Part shown: positions 34,401 to 42,485 of the stretch, piece by piece
Position numbering within the stretch: the first letter of the stretch is position 1
Layout: the number at the start of each line of letters is the position of its first letter
Virus record (IMG/VR): IMGVR_UViG_3300042320_001961
Span: 1 to 64,000 of that record
Source: a virus
Direction: 5' to 3' (one strand)
DNA length: 64,000 bases
Made by a program: the position numbers and the translations under genes
Notes under the pieces: model-generated
The model's database searches: none
Told to the model about the DNA's origin: nothing
The model's input: only the letters and a program-made list of their open reading frames with translations

Positions 34401-34605
34401 CGGTCTCCGGCTCAAGCCGGGGATTAGCAATTTCCCAATCCTTAATAGCGTCGCGCTGGCCAATATCCCAGCCTTCCTGCTCACCGCTAGTCGCTACGTC
34501 ATAGTAATCAGAGCGGGGCTCCCCGGTAAACTCCGTCCCTTCCTGGACTTTATTCAGATACTGGCTAGAGACTACTTTGCCGTTTTGAAAAGCGATTTTT
34601 TCCAC
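28447..34605 (-). CDS. giant tail fibre / baseplate-attached protein
   Basis: A 2052-residue virion protein. The N-terminal ~200 residues ('VSSQYLNKVQEGTEFTGEP', 'GIVLNGNENELLAVVG') look like a baseplate attachment region. Around residues 395-520, 'TIGEDSIDNRGFDKDRPF' and 'RYDKVMLEIAPGDYYVDNSP' resemble the start of pectate-lyase-like beta-helix repeats used by many tail spikes and fibres. The remainder is Asn, Ser and Thr-rich beta structure. The start is GTG at 34603-34605, 22 nt after a GTTGAAAGC element. It probably contacts or recognises the host surface; the receptor cannot be inferred. Confidence 0.8.
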   Translation of the reverse strand: MEKIAFQNGKVVSSQYLNKVQEGTEFTGEPRSDYYDVATSGEQEGWDIGQRDAIKDWEIANPRLEPETAIGRLAHDGIVLNGNENELLAVVGLPSTFAFEGGQGVTIEAGSFINRSGDAVSWPRQNIKLLGGAGTASYIYLLEQQDAPYTVSVSSSLPSVNEAHIPLAKITLDTNGDGLATDPDTGEVFGTGYIDIRPHTFISALNPYPRNLSNTPIQRDDYTALVSDRVIADTGNGSIIVTLPESPSDSDRIALVDISGTFDRFPLIIRTNPVSNELLNGSPDDWIVNIRDAHLELFYHAATGQWKFEEAPGSECNPVLGTFLSCGGKEFIGDRTIAECPDGARLPTTYPILSAGVYSFEPSQADPTLGKCYRQYDETVALYANGTGGLVNVPQAPRCNRSNASFTPLSRNTIYIDQTIGEDSIDNRGFDKDRPFRTIERALLEGVRESRRSGQNNDRYDKVMLEIAPGDYYVDNSPGVLSGLTVSEGTGLVQKVDTGFTISNSVIGDKATTIVVNVGNSVNTQPPRELNLGRVLYSESGGVGNIARVQKQSGSSSNWIISLEYVGGTFEVNDKLFFDNLAVVNPQTGGLIIPRGISVDGVDLRKVRIRPMYVPELSPVQNDPQTEKTAIFKVTGGTYVSLMTFTDNLQYSRSHNTVTAIEFASEQEIIGGGSETSYYSRINSLFKDVDGWEDELLEAIAAETTIVAPIASTKQNRSQDIEENQTGIPSPDSDSNAAVMYPGATRIRNSDGAIVPLPDINSTRSSSPYVFNCSVRSIFGLNGLWANGSRVSGFKSMVTANFTQVSLQTDPNCYLDNTYFQDPPINKTDSEGKKYKSSNADKFKYRHFGIRGSNDATIQIVSVFCIGNSDHFISESGADLSITNSCSDFGDISLRGIGYKAKSFSQDQAAPATEYSGTRITQIVPPLPLQYTQLPDGRPATLEDIEVSTGLVIDYNKTLAYVLANKTGENEAPETIRIYVQNSNIASPFSLERPPSASNIAFGQYSYTKKIGTSTWELSGGPNRPNRKRIYINGFDEVGNSILYTGDLQLAATNSPGFGNLDDSSKIFAWDSAPIDIDQETGNTVTGSPAWYINVTTQGISEESTDQNADGYLTKRFNYAFRYKLIDNPTGQDAVFASLDFMFNRSAVKIIRAIDQRRADDRVYRVVLEGFERLRGMRRPQPYYVLEKQSGVAGFPLNNSSELEDNPLTITQVRTYEEVFTPGASVQNSGKYVTYLTQGSRARDVFTGDFYPSLDSDYPELTEDPVESATKQALALMQARASVNFSAPLQASTEPITVRTSASASVGILIGLRRPSVIRASGHTWEWTGYLNYDTSFPTFQGEPLEQEFILGKIITEENGGRVYATGMNEEGNYYLGTTVFDLRSGEQFSIPYASESGAEGLTNQVLNNVIIRSTLLMQDGSSLIMGRGTSLFFSNDTQFKSLTTGDIIASPNPPLVYASRDRAGIVQLAKKEDIRGAKNPAFLGISDKVAVTAFDLANELDARLNNNVTGGRGISVTQVNVEIPGGDPNDPSDDIAQFVVNSGLPGNTDAVGFSSLCIGEDPSLENSTKLTSLRTSSQSLPVRDESNASDSALVTEKGIAKWAKDIPGYVKSQGTSPYIVLHVSRGTPLTGENSVPGGYFETNEVSYSPNSSSIFRRTIFQTVTDALEFAAGAYLPLGAELVISVHDNITATEAGPLMIANSWSTVVVAGARGAVTTPKIRINIDGSVPSDNTKFAGTRIPQVIDRAISAGIIFQDLTIDINTNGTNAESTYLTLNGGFGVNTRDTVINWLNCSGSSASGTAYSQVPGKFINATASVGEKTQIRVTPELTTSGSDYSIVTNLEMANTSQKTFVAFFDQAGGLLGQNCDIVFDFRRASYGDGGNKTLEFKFTHNSSEPCWVKMLGMGGRGNCRITSRIAPFVKWNFDNKDWDMKFFYTGFLSNPNTCGLSFKPFPYSSGVYKISQSTAQSILSSGAAAVAKDCIISGLDSASFNSGPFSIYQELAGKTVSTVSIPSVLLKKEVPNSFRISSPDGTEYDISVSNAGVLQVDPV

Positions 34606-34624
34606 AATAAGCTTAAACTACTAC

Positions 34625-35110
34625 TCAGCTTTCAACGACTTTCGCCCACAGTACTCTTGCGATCCAAGCGGGTCGAGGGCCAAAACTACTCAGCTCGATA
34701 AGGACTTCGGCCCCTGTTTCTGCATAATCGTCTAACGAGTTTCCACTTGCCCAGTCAACCGGGTAGTCAAAGTAGGCGGAAAATGTCGTCAACGGTTCGC
34801 CTACAAATCTTGCCAGAATCCGTATTTCGCGGTAATTTCCTGGCCTGACCTGGAGCGGATCGGTGTTCGGAATGGGTAAATTGTCCGGATCGGTGATGTC
34901 AAGTTCGAGGTAGTTGCCAGCGAACAAGTTACCCGCGATCGGTTTATTAACGCAAGCGCCTCCTAACTCGACAGGGAGTCCAGACTGGTCAAAGACCCAT
35001 GCTCTGCCGTCTGCCGTGTTTGTGACAATCTCGCCTTCGTCCCCGTCCCCCAGAAACGGTTCTTCGTTCGCCAAAGGCGTACTTAAGTTCTGAATACTCG
35101 CTTCTGCCAT
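34625..35110 (-). CDS. small structural protein, fibre/baseplate type
   Basis: A 161-residue protein from the ATG at 35108-35110 ('MAEASIQNLSTPLANEEPF'). The first 40 residues, with 'DGDEGEIVTNTADGRAWVFD', follow the pattern of many phage fibre N-termini; the rest is beta-rich. A longer frame start at 35143 would overlap the GTTGAAGGC element, so the shorter start is preferred. It lies ahead of the giant fibre gene and is likely a partner of it. Confidence 0.72.
   Translation of the reverse strand: MAEASIQNLSTPLANEEPFLGDGDEGEIVTNTADGRAWVFDQSGLPVELGGACVNKPIAGNLFAGNYLELDITDPDNLPIPNTDPLQVRPGNYREIRILARFVGEPLTTFSAYFDYPVDWASGNSLDDYAETGAEVLIELSSFGPRPAWIARVLWAKVVES
34628..34636 (-). promoter_or_regulatory. 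GTTGAAAGC late-promoter-like element
   Basis: An exact 9-mer adjoining the TGA stop of the 34625 gene, 22 nt before the GTG of the giant fibre gene. Confidence 0.65.
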
Positions 35111-35135
35111 TTTAAAATAAATTCCTATACACCTT

Positions 35136-35144
35136 GCCTTCAAC
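35136..35144 (-). promoter_or_regulatory. GTTGAAGGC element, minus arm of divergent pair
   Basis: A one-base variant of the 9-mer on the minus strand, 25 nt before the ATG at 35110, two bases away from the plus-strand copy. Confidence 0.6.
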
Positions 35145-35146
35145 GA

Positions 35147-35155
35147 GTTGAAAGC
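35147..35155 (+). promoter_or_regulatory. GTTGAAAGC element, plus arm of divergent pair
   Basis: An exact 9-mer on the plus strand, 20 nt before the TTG start of the first gene of the plus-strand baseplate unit. Confidence 0.68.
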
Positions 35156-35175
35156 CAGTTATAGGGTAAAAATTC

Positions 35176-36180
35176 TTGTCTACTTACGCCACGGATTCCT
35201 GGTCGACAATTACCGGTCTTGCTTCGGTCGCCTACGGGTCGCCCGAGAGATACCCGGAAGTAGCGAATCAGGTAATTGCGAACTCGCCTGTCGGAGGGAT
35301 TGTAAACAGCATGACCCCGGCCATGTTGATCGAGCAAGCGTTAACCGAGGATAAAGTCCTGTCTGCTCTTGAACAAGAGTATGAGACTAATCGCGAGTTT
35401 TCTAGGTACGTAAACACGCCGGGAAACAACCTGGCCAAAGTTGCCAGTAATTTGCACAAAAACGTCTTGACATCATATGGCGAAATGTCTAGTTATGAGA
35501 CGTCGTTGTCTAATGTTATTGATTATTTAGAAGTGCCCGGGATTTCCGGCCCCGGCCTTGTCAACAGGCTTAAAAAAACTGTTCCCGACTTAGAAGTCTA
35601 CTCTAACCTGGCATCTGTAGTGCCTGCACGCAAGCCGGACAAATTGCCAGCCGGTTCTTTATTGCCGCTTTCCGACTCGGTCGGTTTGACATCTGATTAC
35701 AGAGGGGTCGAATTTTCTACAGGGTATCTTACTCCGGAAGATTATTTCGTCGGTATCGCTTTGCCCGGGGCTGGGTCTACGGCTCAGAACCTTCCCGACA
35801 CAATTCTTAAATCGTTGTCAGAAGGGTATGTCGGTTACGCTACTACCAGGCCTTTGGAATCGCTGCTCAGGCCGGGATTAGACTCTCTTCTCTCATTAAG
35901 TGATGTCCAAGAGGCGAGGAACGTGTCTCGCTCTCTGGCTGGCCTGGGGACTATCGGCACGATTCGAGACTTTACTGGCATCGGAGCATTAAGTCCTGCT
36001 GACCAGAAAATGTACGCTGTTGATGTGGCGAAGCTTGTGGTGGAGATCAATGGTTACACCACCTATCAGCCCGAGGTCAATTCCAATGGCGATTTCATCA
36101 CCCCGTTAAAGGATACTGAGAACTCTGACCCGGGCAGAGGACTCCCATTCTCGCAAAGAACCCGTACTACAACCTTTTGA
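35176..36180 (+). CDS. LysM/gp53-like baseplate protein
   Basis: A 334-residue protein whose N-terminal 40 residues ('TYATDSWSTITGLASVAYGS' and 'YPEVANQVIANSP') look like a LysM repeat, as in T4 gp53-type wedge proteins that link the wedge to the hub. The rest is helical without a recognised signature. The start is TTG at 35176; no ATG fits nearby. It heads a plus-strand unit of baseplate genes (gp6-like, gpI-like and gp5-like) and follows a divergent GTTGAAAGC element. Confidence 0.75.
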   Translation: MSTYATDSWSTITGLASVAYGSPERYPEVANQVIANSPVGGIVNSMTPAMLIEQALTEDKVLSALEQEYETNREFSRYVNTPGNNLAKVASNLHKNVLTSYGEMSSYETSLSNVIDYLEVPGISGPGLVNRLKKTVPDLEVYSNLASVVPARKPDKLPAGSLLPLSDSVGLTSDYRGVEFSTGYLTPEDYFVGIALPGAGSTAQNLPDTILKSLSEGYVGYATTRPLESLLRPGLDSLLSLSDVQEARNVSRSLAGLGTIGTIRDFTGIGALSPADQKMYAVDVAKLVVEINGYTTYQPEVNSNGDFITPLKDTENSDPGRGLPFSQRTRTTTF

Positions 36181-36188
36181 TATAAGTT

Positions 36189-37490
36189 ATGGCATTAGAG
36201 ATATTCGCACCAATACTGCCTCTGCAGCTTGATAATAGGAATGTTGGGGACATTGTCCGAGCAATACAGACTCGGATGTTCATCGAGTCGGACGGGACGC
36301 TTAATGATTTTACTCCCGCCTCGCCTTTGTCCGCGATAAGCGAGGGCCAAGGGTTCGCCCAAGCCGAACTTCTATACTATTTGAATACTTTGCCCGAGGC
36401 TGTTACGTTGCAATGGCTTAGGAGTCTGGGTGTCCAAAGAAAGCTGGGATCTAGGGCATTGGCTGAAGTAACCTTTTACAAGGTTCCGGGATATAGTAGG
36501 CCTGTGACTATACCAGGTGGGACGAGGGTGTTCGCCAGAAGCGGCCAATCCTACATCTTGTTGGATCAAGTGCAGATTGTCGACCAAAGTGCTGTTGGCA
36601 CGGTACAATCCGAGCGCTGGGGGGAAGTTTATAACGTAGCGCAGGATGAAATTACCCGCATCGAGCGAAATTTCCTCGGGCTCGATTTCATTACTAATCT
36701 CGAACCGGCATCGGGCGGTACGGATCTTGAAACCGTTGATCAGATGAAGATCCGGGCTTTTGAATTGCTGGGGCGGAGAAACCTTACATCGAGAGAAGAT
36801 TACAGGTCTGAAGTCAGAGCAATAGCACCTGAAGCATCAATTGTCGAGGTATTGCCCTATGAGGAGAGGTTTCAAGACGATGTAGAGAATAATCGTGGGA
36901 TTTTTATAGTGGCGGGAGGAGAGGACGGTTCGCCTTTGACTACTGCGACTCAATCCGTCTTGTTAACATCGCTTAGAGACCGCACCCCTATCGATGTTAA
37001 ACTATTTCTTACACCTCCAACTATTCTACCAGTTGAGGTCGTGGTGAGTATATCTTGGAATCCGAGAATTACTACAACTTTCAGTGATACTTTAGCTTCA
37101 CAAGTAAACGATTTATTAAAAGGTATTTTCTCTCCGTCTAGTCTAGGGTTAGGGACCAACGTCTCTTATACTGATGTTTCCCGGCAAGTGTTAGCCCTGG
37201 ACTTCGTCCAAGATATCCCTATTCTCGACCTTAAAGAAATGGCGTTAGATCCGGAGATTACCGGGAATACGGATGGAGTTTGTGGTAGATTTCTCGGTAC
37301 GGAAGACGAAGAAACGCTAACATGCTCGTACACTTATAACCAATTCGTTGATAGAGTGTCTGCCTCGTCGCTCATATGTCCGAACAGCACTTCGGCCTTT
37401 AGACTCTATCGCTCAATCGTTTCTTTAACCTCGGTAATCGACTCGACTACCATCACTTACACGTACGACAATTCATATGATATCATCTAA
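36189..37490 (+). CDS. baseplate J / gp6-like wedge protein
   Basis: A 433-residue protein of the baseplate-J family. Indicators are 'DFTPASPLSAISEGQGFAQA', 'YLNTLPEAVTLQWLRSLGV', the beta segment 'TIPGGTRVFA', 'ETVDQMKIRAFELLGRRNLT' with 'SREDYRSEVRAIAP', and the C-terminal 'PVEVVVSISW'. These proteins dimerise and connect adjacent wedges around the baseplate (T4 gp6, P2 gpJ). It overlaps the following gene by 14 nt. Confidence 0.9.
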   Translation: MALEIFAPILPLQLDNRNVGDIVRAIQTRMFIESDGTLNDFTPASPLSAISEGQGFAQAELLYYLNTLPEAVTLQWLRSLGVQRKLGSRALAEVTFYKVPGYSRPVTIPGGTRVFARSGQSYILLDQVQIVDQSAVGTVQSERWGEVYNVAQDEITRIERNFLGLDFITNLEPASGGTDLETVDQMKIRAFELLGRRNLTSREDYRSEVRAIAPEASIVEVLPYEERFQDDVENNRGIFIVAGGEDGSPLTTATQSVLLTSLRDRTPIDVKLFLTPPTILPVEVVVSISWNPRITTTFSDTLASQVNDLLKGIFSPSSLGLGTNVSYTDVSRQVLALDFVQDIPILDLKEMALDPEITGNTDGVCGRFLGTEDEETLTCSYTYNQFVDRVSASSLICPNSTSAFRLYRSIVSLTSVIDSTTITYTYDNSYDII

Positions 37491-39369
37491 TAGTTCTTGG
37501 GATCGTAAATCAAGCAAAAGGGGAAAGTCTCCGGCTTTTGCCCTTAACCCGGCTCGTGTGAACTTCCAGTTCGCCAATGACAGAGCGAGGAGTAAAATAT
37601 TTCAGCATGTAATCGGCCAAGTGGAGTTCACCCAAGACGGCCAAAGCAGGAACCGGGCAAGAGACGAGGTAATTCGGAGGGAGTATGACCAGAAGACTCT
37701 GTCCGAGTACAAATACAGAAGTATTTCGCATGTTCATACCATTCCTGTTCTCCTGTCTGATGAAGTAGAAGTCTTGGCACATGGAGTACCTGTCCCAAAT
37801 GGCTTAGAAAACTGCGCCATGGCCGGGATGAGTTGCAGCGATGGTGCAAGTGATACTGAGTGTGAAGTGGGAAAGTGCGTTATTGGGAGACTGGTTAACG
37901 AGGAACCGGGCAAATGGAGATACGAGTCTTATACTGTGCCGGACCTTTACTACTATTTATACGGTGAAGAGGTTGTAGAGACTTTGTCTGTTTCACGGGG
38001 AGTGTTTCCACTTCCAGGAACAAATGAATCGGTTAGCGTAAACAAAGTGGCCAGTGTCTACTCGACAGTATATCTCCCCCCGAGCACATATTCGGACGAG
38101 AGTTTTACAAGGCGAGTGGTAAAATTCCTTTCACCGACATCGCTTCAAGACTCTTTAGATATATTTGTACGACTTATCCTTAGCAGCGATATACTCGCCA
38201 CCGTTTCACTGGAGAGAAAGACTTACGATCGAGTATTTAACTCTGTTACAGAGTCTTTGCCATCGGCATGGTCTGAATTTATAGCTGCGGAATTAGATGA
38301 GCTTTGGGATGACAGGGAAAATCTTACAAATAGAGAGTTTGTAGCAGAATCTTATAACGTGTTGGGCTTGTTGTATCAAAAAGCAATACAGTTCGCGCTA
38401 AGCTCGTTCAGACTGCCTAGAGTTTCAATAGACGGGCAGATTTCTCGGCCGGTGTATAATAGACTTCCGGGTGTGTCCGGGGCGTATAATAACGAAGACA
38501 GTGATTCGGATGTTGCAAAATGGCTGACCTCCGGCTCGGATATGGAACTCAGCGATTCCAAGACGCGAATAGACTGGTTTTATAATAATTTTCTCGACCC
38601 GGAAACTTGCTATCCACTAAACCTGGACTGGATCGCTCAGCACATGGGTTTCTTTGGTGGGATGTGGAACTTGGAATGGGATTCTTCGTTCAAACGCTTG
38701 CTTTTAAGGAATGCGCATAAGAATGATTTACCCGAAGGCGGCTTATGGACTCTAGACCCGGAAGAAGACAGTTTAAGGGGACTGGATTTATCACAGATCG
38801 AAGTACTTCAAGGTACCAGTACCATTGCTCGATACAGGAAAAAGACCTTTAATGGTGATAGCGATTTTGTTGAGGAGAGTGTGGTCTCTGACTTGGTGAT
38901 AGACATTAGTCAATGGCCAGGACTTATCCCAGCCAGGGGCTCTTTACTGTCCGTATTGTTCATGTTCTGGGCTTTTAATATAAAGGCGGTAAGTGGTGAG
39001 GAGTTTGTTCAGGACGGAGATGGATTTTATAGGGTGAGAAGCGGGCTTAGGCAAGCAGAATCCAACGCTCCGGTTAACTTGCCCGTTGTCTGGGACGTTA
39101 TACACGTAGGTACGGAACAAGATGCCGAGGTGGGGATGTACGCTAATCAATTAGTGGCGGGCATGGCTGTTTGCCGAGACGTTAACTTGTCGAACACTAT
39201 TGTTATAAGAATGCCGTTTTATTATAACAGGGACGGGAGGACTTGGGATTCCGCTAGGAGTATAATGGATAACTGGATGACCGCTACGGCCGATAAAAAG
39301 CTGCAGTACGGGTACCCTGTAGCTGATTTGCTAGTGGCTGAGGATGTATTTTTTGAAATAGAGTCATGA
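37477..39369 (+). CDS. gpI/gp7-like baseplate wedge protein
   Basis: A 630-residue protein directly after the baseplate-J gene, where P2-type gpI or T4 gp7 would be expected. The segment 'YPLNLDWIAQHMGFFGGMW' followed by 'FKRLLLRNAHKN' has the pattern of the P2 gpI tail-protein family (a strand-rich hub followed by a conserved helix). The rest is not recognised. It ends in an ATGA overlap with the gp5-like gene. Confidence 0.68.
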   Translation: MISSNSSWDRKSSKRGKSPAFALNPARVNFQFANDRARSKIFQHVIGQVEFTQDGQSRNRARDEVIRREYDQKTLSEYKYRSISHVHTIPVLLSDEVEVLAHGVPVPNGLENCAMAGMSCSDGASDTECEVGKCVIGRLVNEEPGKWRYESYTVPDLYYYLYGEEVVETLSVSRGVFPLPGTNESVSVNKVASVYSTVYLPPSTYSDESFTRRVVKFLSPTSLQDSLDIFVRLILSSDILATVSLERKTYDRVFNSVTESLPSAWSEFIAAELDELWDDRENLTNREFVAESYNVLGLLYQKAIQFALSSFRLPRVSIDGQISRPVYNRLPGVSGAYNNEDSDSDVAKWLTSGSDMELSDSKTRIDWFYNNFLDPETCYPLNLDWIAQHMGFFGGMWNLEWDSSFKRLLLRNAHKNDLPEGGLWTLDPEEDSLRGLDLSQIEVLQGTSTIARYRKKTFNGDSDFVEESVVSDLVIDISQWPGLIPARGSLLSVLFMFWAFNIKAVSGEEFVQDGDGFYRVRSGLRQAESNAPVNLPVVWDVIHVGTEQDAEVGMYANQLVAGMAVCRDVNLSNTIVIRMPFYYNRDGRTWDSARSIMDNWMTATADKKLQYGYPVADLLVAEDVFFEIES

Positions 39370-42300
39370 GCGAGTTTTTTAAACATGCCGGGGTGATGGC
39401 CCGAGCGCAAAGCAGGATTGTCGAAACGTTAGGTGTGCCTTTTGCCGACCCCTTTAACGAAGAAGCGGTAATCATTGATGTTAACGATCCCAAAAGGCTT
39501 GGCAGGGTCAAGGTCACTACGGACGACGGATTCACCTCTAAATGGATCCCTGTGTCCGGTTCGAGTAGCGGCACGTTAAGCTCGAGATATATCGGCTCGA
39601 ACGTCTTGGTTGGTAAGACAAATGGCCGAAGCGAAAACATGTATGTCATAGGTATTGTTAAGAATGACAAGGATGTTGGATTGAATGGGTCGCCTTTCCA
39701 ACTCCCTATAATCGATGAGAGCATGGCGGTCTGGAATGGATCTTCCGACCCTGGAATGACTTGCAATAGGGAGAACGAGGGGCGCACGTATATATTAAGC
39801 AATGAAATTAATCAAGATGTTGTTGTCTGTCTTAGGCGGAGTAGCCCTCAAGTTGGTAATAAACCGGCTTGGGCTTGGAAATCCCTAACCAACGGTCTCT
39901 GGATCGAAAAAGGTATTAACCCGGGGAACGAAACCACAATCCCGATCGAGCAAGCGCAGTTGAGAAATCCGGGCATACCGGAGTGTACTGAGTCACTGCT
40001 TGGCGAGAAGCACGACTTTTCTGAGGATAGGGGATTCAGAACGACAAGCATGGTCTGCAGAAGGGATGAGAACGGCGAGTTTGGCTGGATCCCGGAATCC
40101 TCTCCTCCTGTATTCTTCAGAACCACTTTGCCTACTTGCTCAGAGAAATTGCACGGCATGGAGGCGGTTGTAGACGATGGGAACAATTCGGAAATTGTAA
40201 AATGTTTGAGATATCAAGGGCTTATGAGGTGGGTGAAGGAGGGTAAAAGACTCCCGCACAAGTTTCACAAAAAGGATAAACCGCTTACGAAGGTGGAATT
40301 TCTGGATGGGTATGGGCCGGTGCCCGCACTTGAAGAGGGCGGGTTCGATTGGCTCAAGGAACCAGAGATTATTGAAACAGTCTTCGATACCGTAATCTCC
40401 AACATCCCTTTAACTAATACAGATCCAGCCCTTAGAAACGCATTGCAACTGGCGGGGCTGTTACCGGCTCAGGCGTTTAACGGTGCGCAGGTATTGTCTA
40501 CCGCTGCGAGAGAGGCGATGAACCGCAGACTCGGGGTTCCTGTCGACACTTTAACTAACACGTTGCGTCAAGAGATAGATAGAGATGGAAAACTTTCGTT
40601 TGAAACTGCACAACTATTAACGGGCATAGGTGATGCGGGCAGAGTGTTAACTAACGGGGTTGTTGGGGGCGCGGTTGATCAGGCGTTAGTAAATATCGGC
40701 CAAAACGCCTTAAGAAATTCGCTGCTTTCGTTAAGTCCGCAGACCGCGTCGGTAATGACCGGCTTGATGTCTGGAGGAGTCTGGGGAGCGATTGATACAG
40801 CCACTATCCTCGGGCTGAGCAAACTCCCCCCTGAGGTGAACAAGTACGTCCAGCCGGTTGTCGGAATCGCCAGGAACGTGCTCGCGGGGTATCCGACCGC
40901 CTTAGGAAATATTCTTAACACGGCGTCTGGTGGCGGATTGACTGCCGCTGTTTCCGGCACGTTTAACTCGCTGCTCGGCAGGAACGCAATAACGCCTCAG
41001 ATCCTGTCCTCTACCGCCTCGTTGATTGGGGGTGGGGCCCTGGGGCCAATGGGGCAAATGTTCAACCAGTTCAGTAATTTGGCCGGAATGCCGATGGCGC
41101 CAGGCGCCCTGGGATCGTTACCGTTTCTCGCTAGCACAGCGATGGGTGCGCTGGGCATTGGCAACGCAGTGCAGTCGTTGTTTGGTGGCTTAGGGGGTGG
41201 CATAGGCTTTAACGGGCTTGCCGCTCTTATAGGGGGAGGGTTCAACCCAATATCAACTGCGCTGTTTGGGATTGGAGCATTGTCCTCGTTGTTTGGTGGG
41301 GCGGGCGGTAACTGTCCCTGCGATCCTAAGTGTCGCAAAGTTGCGCATGGAGTCGATACGGACGGCCAGAAATTACTCGATCCGTGTGGTGCTTTGACGA
41401 GTGTAAATGCCAATGCCTATTGTCCCACAGGCTTTTGTTTACCAAACAATGTCGGAGACGTAGCATTTGACTTGGGACTTACTCCTACTCTAGTTGGTAA
41501 AAATCTAATCCCGCCTAACACAAGTGACTTGACCCAGATGATATACGGGTCGCAGCGTCTTGTAAACATGGCGGAGAAGTTCTATGAATCTCGTTATGCG
41601 GACGAGGCGGAGAAAGAGGCGGAATTTGCTTACACGTTTGAAAACGTAGAAAAAGGGTTCAAAATGGCGGATAATAATATTACCCGCATTGAATCGGTTG
41701 AAAGGCGACTTATAGACTCCGGGTATAATACGCTGCAGAATATATTCTGGAAGCCGGGGCCAGAAACCGCTATTCTCGAGCAGCTTATAACCGATGTTAG
41801 GGAAAATTCCCAGGCCTTGCAGTCTATATACCGGTTTGTCAAAGCCTTAGACCTGGCTAAAGACGGGCCAAGGGTCGGTGTTAGCGTCACCCCGTCAATC
41901 GGACTGGCGTTAGCTAATATTCCGGGTCTTGCGGGGTTGTACGAAAAGAACAAGATCGAGACTACTAAGATTATGGAGGGCGGTATAAAGCCTGCTCATC
42001 TTGAATGGGAGACGATGACTCCTGGCCTGGGAACTCCTGTTAAGCTCGGACTTTACAATCCGCCGCTGCCAATCGTCTTCCCTAACGAGCGTACGCTGTT
42101 TGACGAGGCGAGATTCCTGTCCATATCGCTTGATTCGAAGATTGTGGATGATTTGCAAGAAAACAAGCCGCCTATTGATCAGGTGCTGTCTCCGAATCAA
42201 ATCAACACTCTTAAGAATACGTTTATTCAAAGGGCGGGTGATGCGTCTCCAACAAGTGGCGGCACTGTTACACAAGATTTGCCATTGCCCGAAGGGTTTG

Positions 42301-42485
42301 TTATTCCGGATGGGACTGTATTCCCCGAAGGGTCTTCGCTACCAACAGGTGTAGCACTACCGTCCGGGACTTTACTACCAGCCGGTACTGTCTTCCCGGA
42401 CGGGTTCGTATTCCCCGGGCAAGAACGCACTTCACTGTACGAAGAGTTGAAAGCGAGGGAGAGCGGAGAAACCGACTGTGAATAA
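39366..42485 (+). CDS. gp5-like hub/spike protein with OB fold
   Basis: A 1039-residue protein. Residues about 25-100 form a gp5/VgrG-type OB-fold ('AVIIDVNDPKRLGRVKVTTD' then 'KWIPV', 'GSNVLVGKTNG', 'YVIGIV'). A long Gly/Ala-rich helical region (about 340-660) resembles a tape-measure-like or membrane-active segment, followed by a Cys cluster ('GNCPCDPKCRKVAHG') that could bind metal. Residues 974-1015 are seven six-residue repeats of the form [LIF]-P-x-G-x-x, suggesting a narrow beta spike. It therefore combines hub and tip features. Position after gpI-like and before terminase fits baseplate assembly. Confidence 0.78.
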   Translation: MSEFFKHAGVMARAQSRIVETLGVPFADPFNEEAVIIDVNDPKRLGRVKVTTDDGFTSKWIPVSGSSSGTLSSRYIGSNVLVGKTNGRSENMYVIGIVKNDKDVGLNGSPFQLPIIDESMAVWNGSSDPGMTCNRENEGRTYILSNEINQDVVVCLRRSSPQVGNKPAWAWKSLTNGLWIEKGINPGNETTIPIEQAQLRNPGIPECTESLLGEKHDFSEDRGFRTTSMVCRRDENGEFGWIPESSPPVFFRTTLPTCSEKLHGMEAVVDDGNNSEIVKCLRYQGLMRWVKEGKRLPHKFHKKDKPLTKVEFLDGYGPVPALEEGGFDWLKEPEIIETVFDTVISNIPLTNTDPALRNALQLAGLLPAQAFNGAQVLSTAAREAMNRRLGVPVDTLTNTLRQEIDRDGKLSFETAQLLTGIGDAGRVLTNGVVGGAVDQALVNIGQNALRNSLLSLSPQTASVMTGLMSGGVWGAIDTATILGLSKLPPEVNKYVQPVVGIARNVLAGYPTALGNILNTASGGGLTAAVSGTFNSLLGRNAITPQILSSTASLIGGGALGPMGQMFNQFSNLAGMPMAPGALGSLPFLASTAMGALGIGNAVQSLFGGLGGGIGFNGLAALIGGGFNPISTALFGIGALSSLFGGAGGNCPCDPKCRKVAHGVDTDGQKLLDPCGALTSVNANAYCPTGFCLPNNVGDVAFDLGLTPTLVGKNLIPPNTSDLTQMIYGSQRLVNMAEKFYESRYADEAEKEAEFAYTFENVEKGFKMADNNITRIESVERRLIDSGYNTLQNIFWKPGPETAILEQLITDVRENSQALQSIYRFVKALDLAKDGPRVGVSVTPSIGLALANIPGLAGLYEKNKIETTKIMEGGIKPAHLEWETMTPGLGTPVKLGLYNPPLPIVFPNERTLFDEARFLSISLDSKIVDDLQENKPPIDQVLSPNQINTLKNTFIQRAGDASPTSGGTVTQDLPLPEGFVIPDGTVFPEGSSLPTGVALPSGTLLPAGTVFPDGFVFPGQERTSLYEELKARESGETDCE
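42285..42410 (+). repeat. seven hexapeptide repeats in the gp5-like protein
   Basis: Seven in-frame 18-bp units encode LPEGFV, IPDGTV, FPEGSS, LPTGVA, LPSGTL, LPAGTV and FPDGFV, then a partial FPGQ. Hydrophobic, Pro and Gly positions are fixed while codons vary, so the repeat is under protein-level selection. Confidence 0.9.
42446..42454 (+). promoter_or_regulatory. GTTGAAAGC element within the gp5-like 3' end
   Basis: An exact 9-mer on the plus strand, inside the last codons of the gp5-like gene and 23 nt before the GTG start of terminase, matching the usual spacing. Confidence 0.5.
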
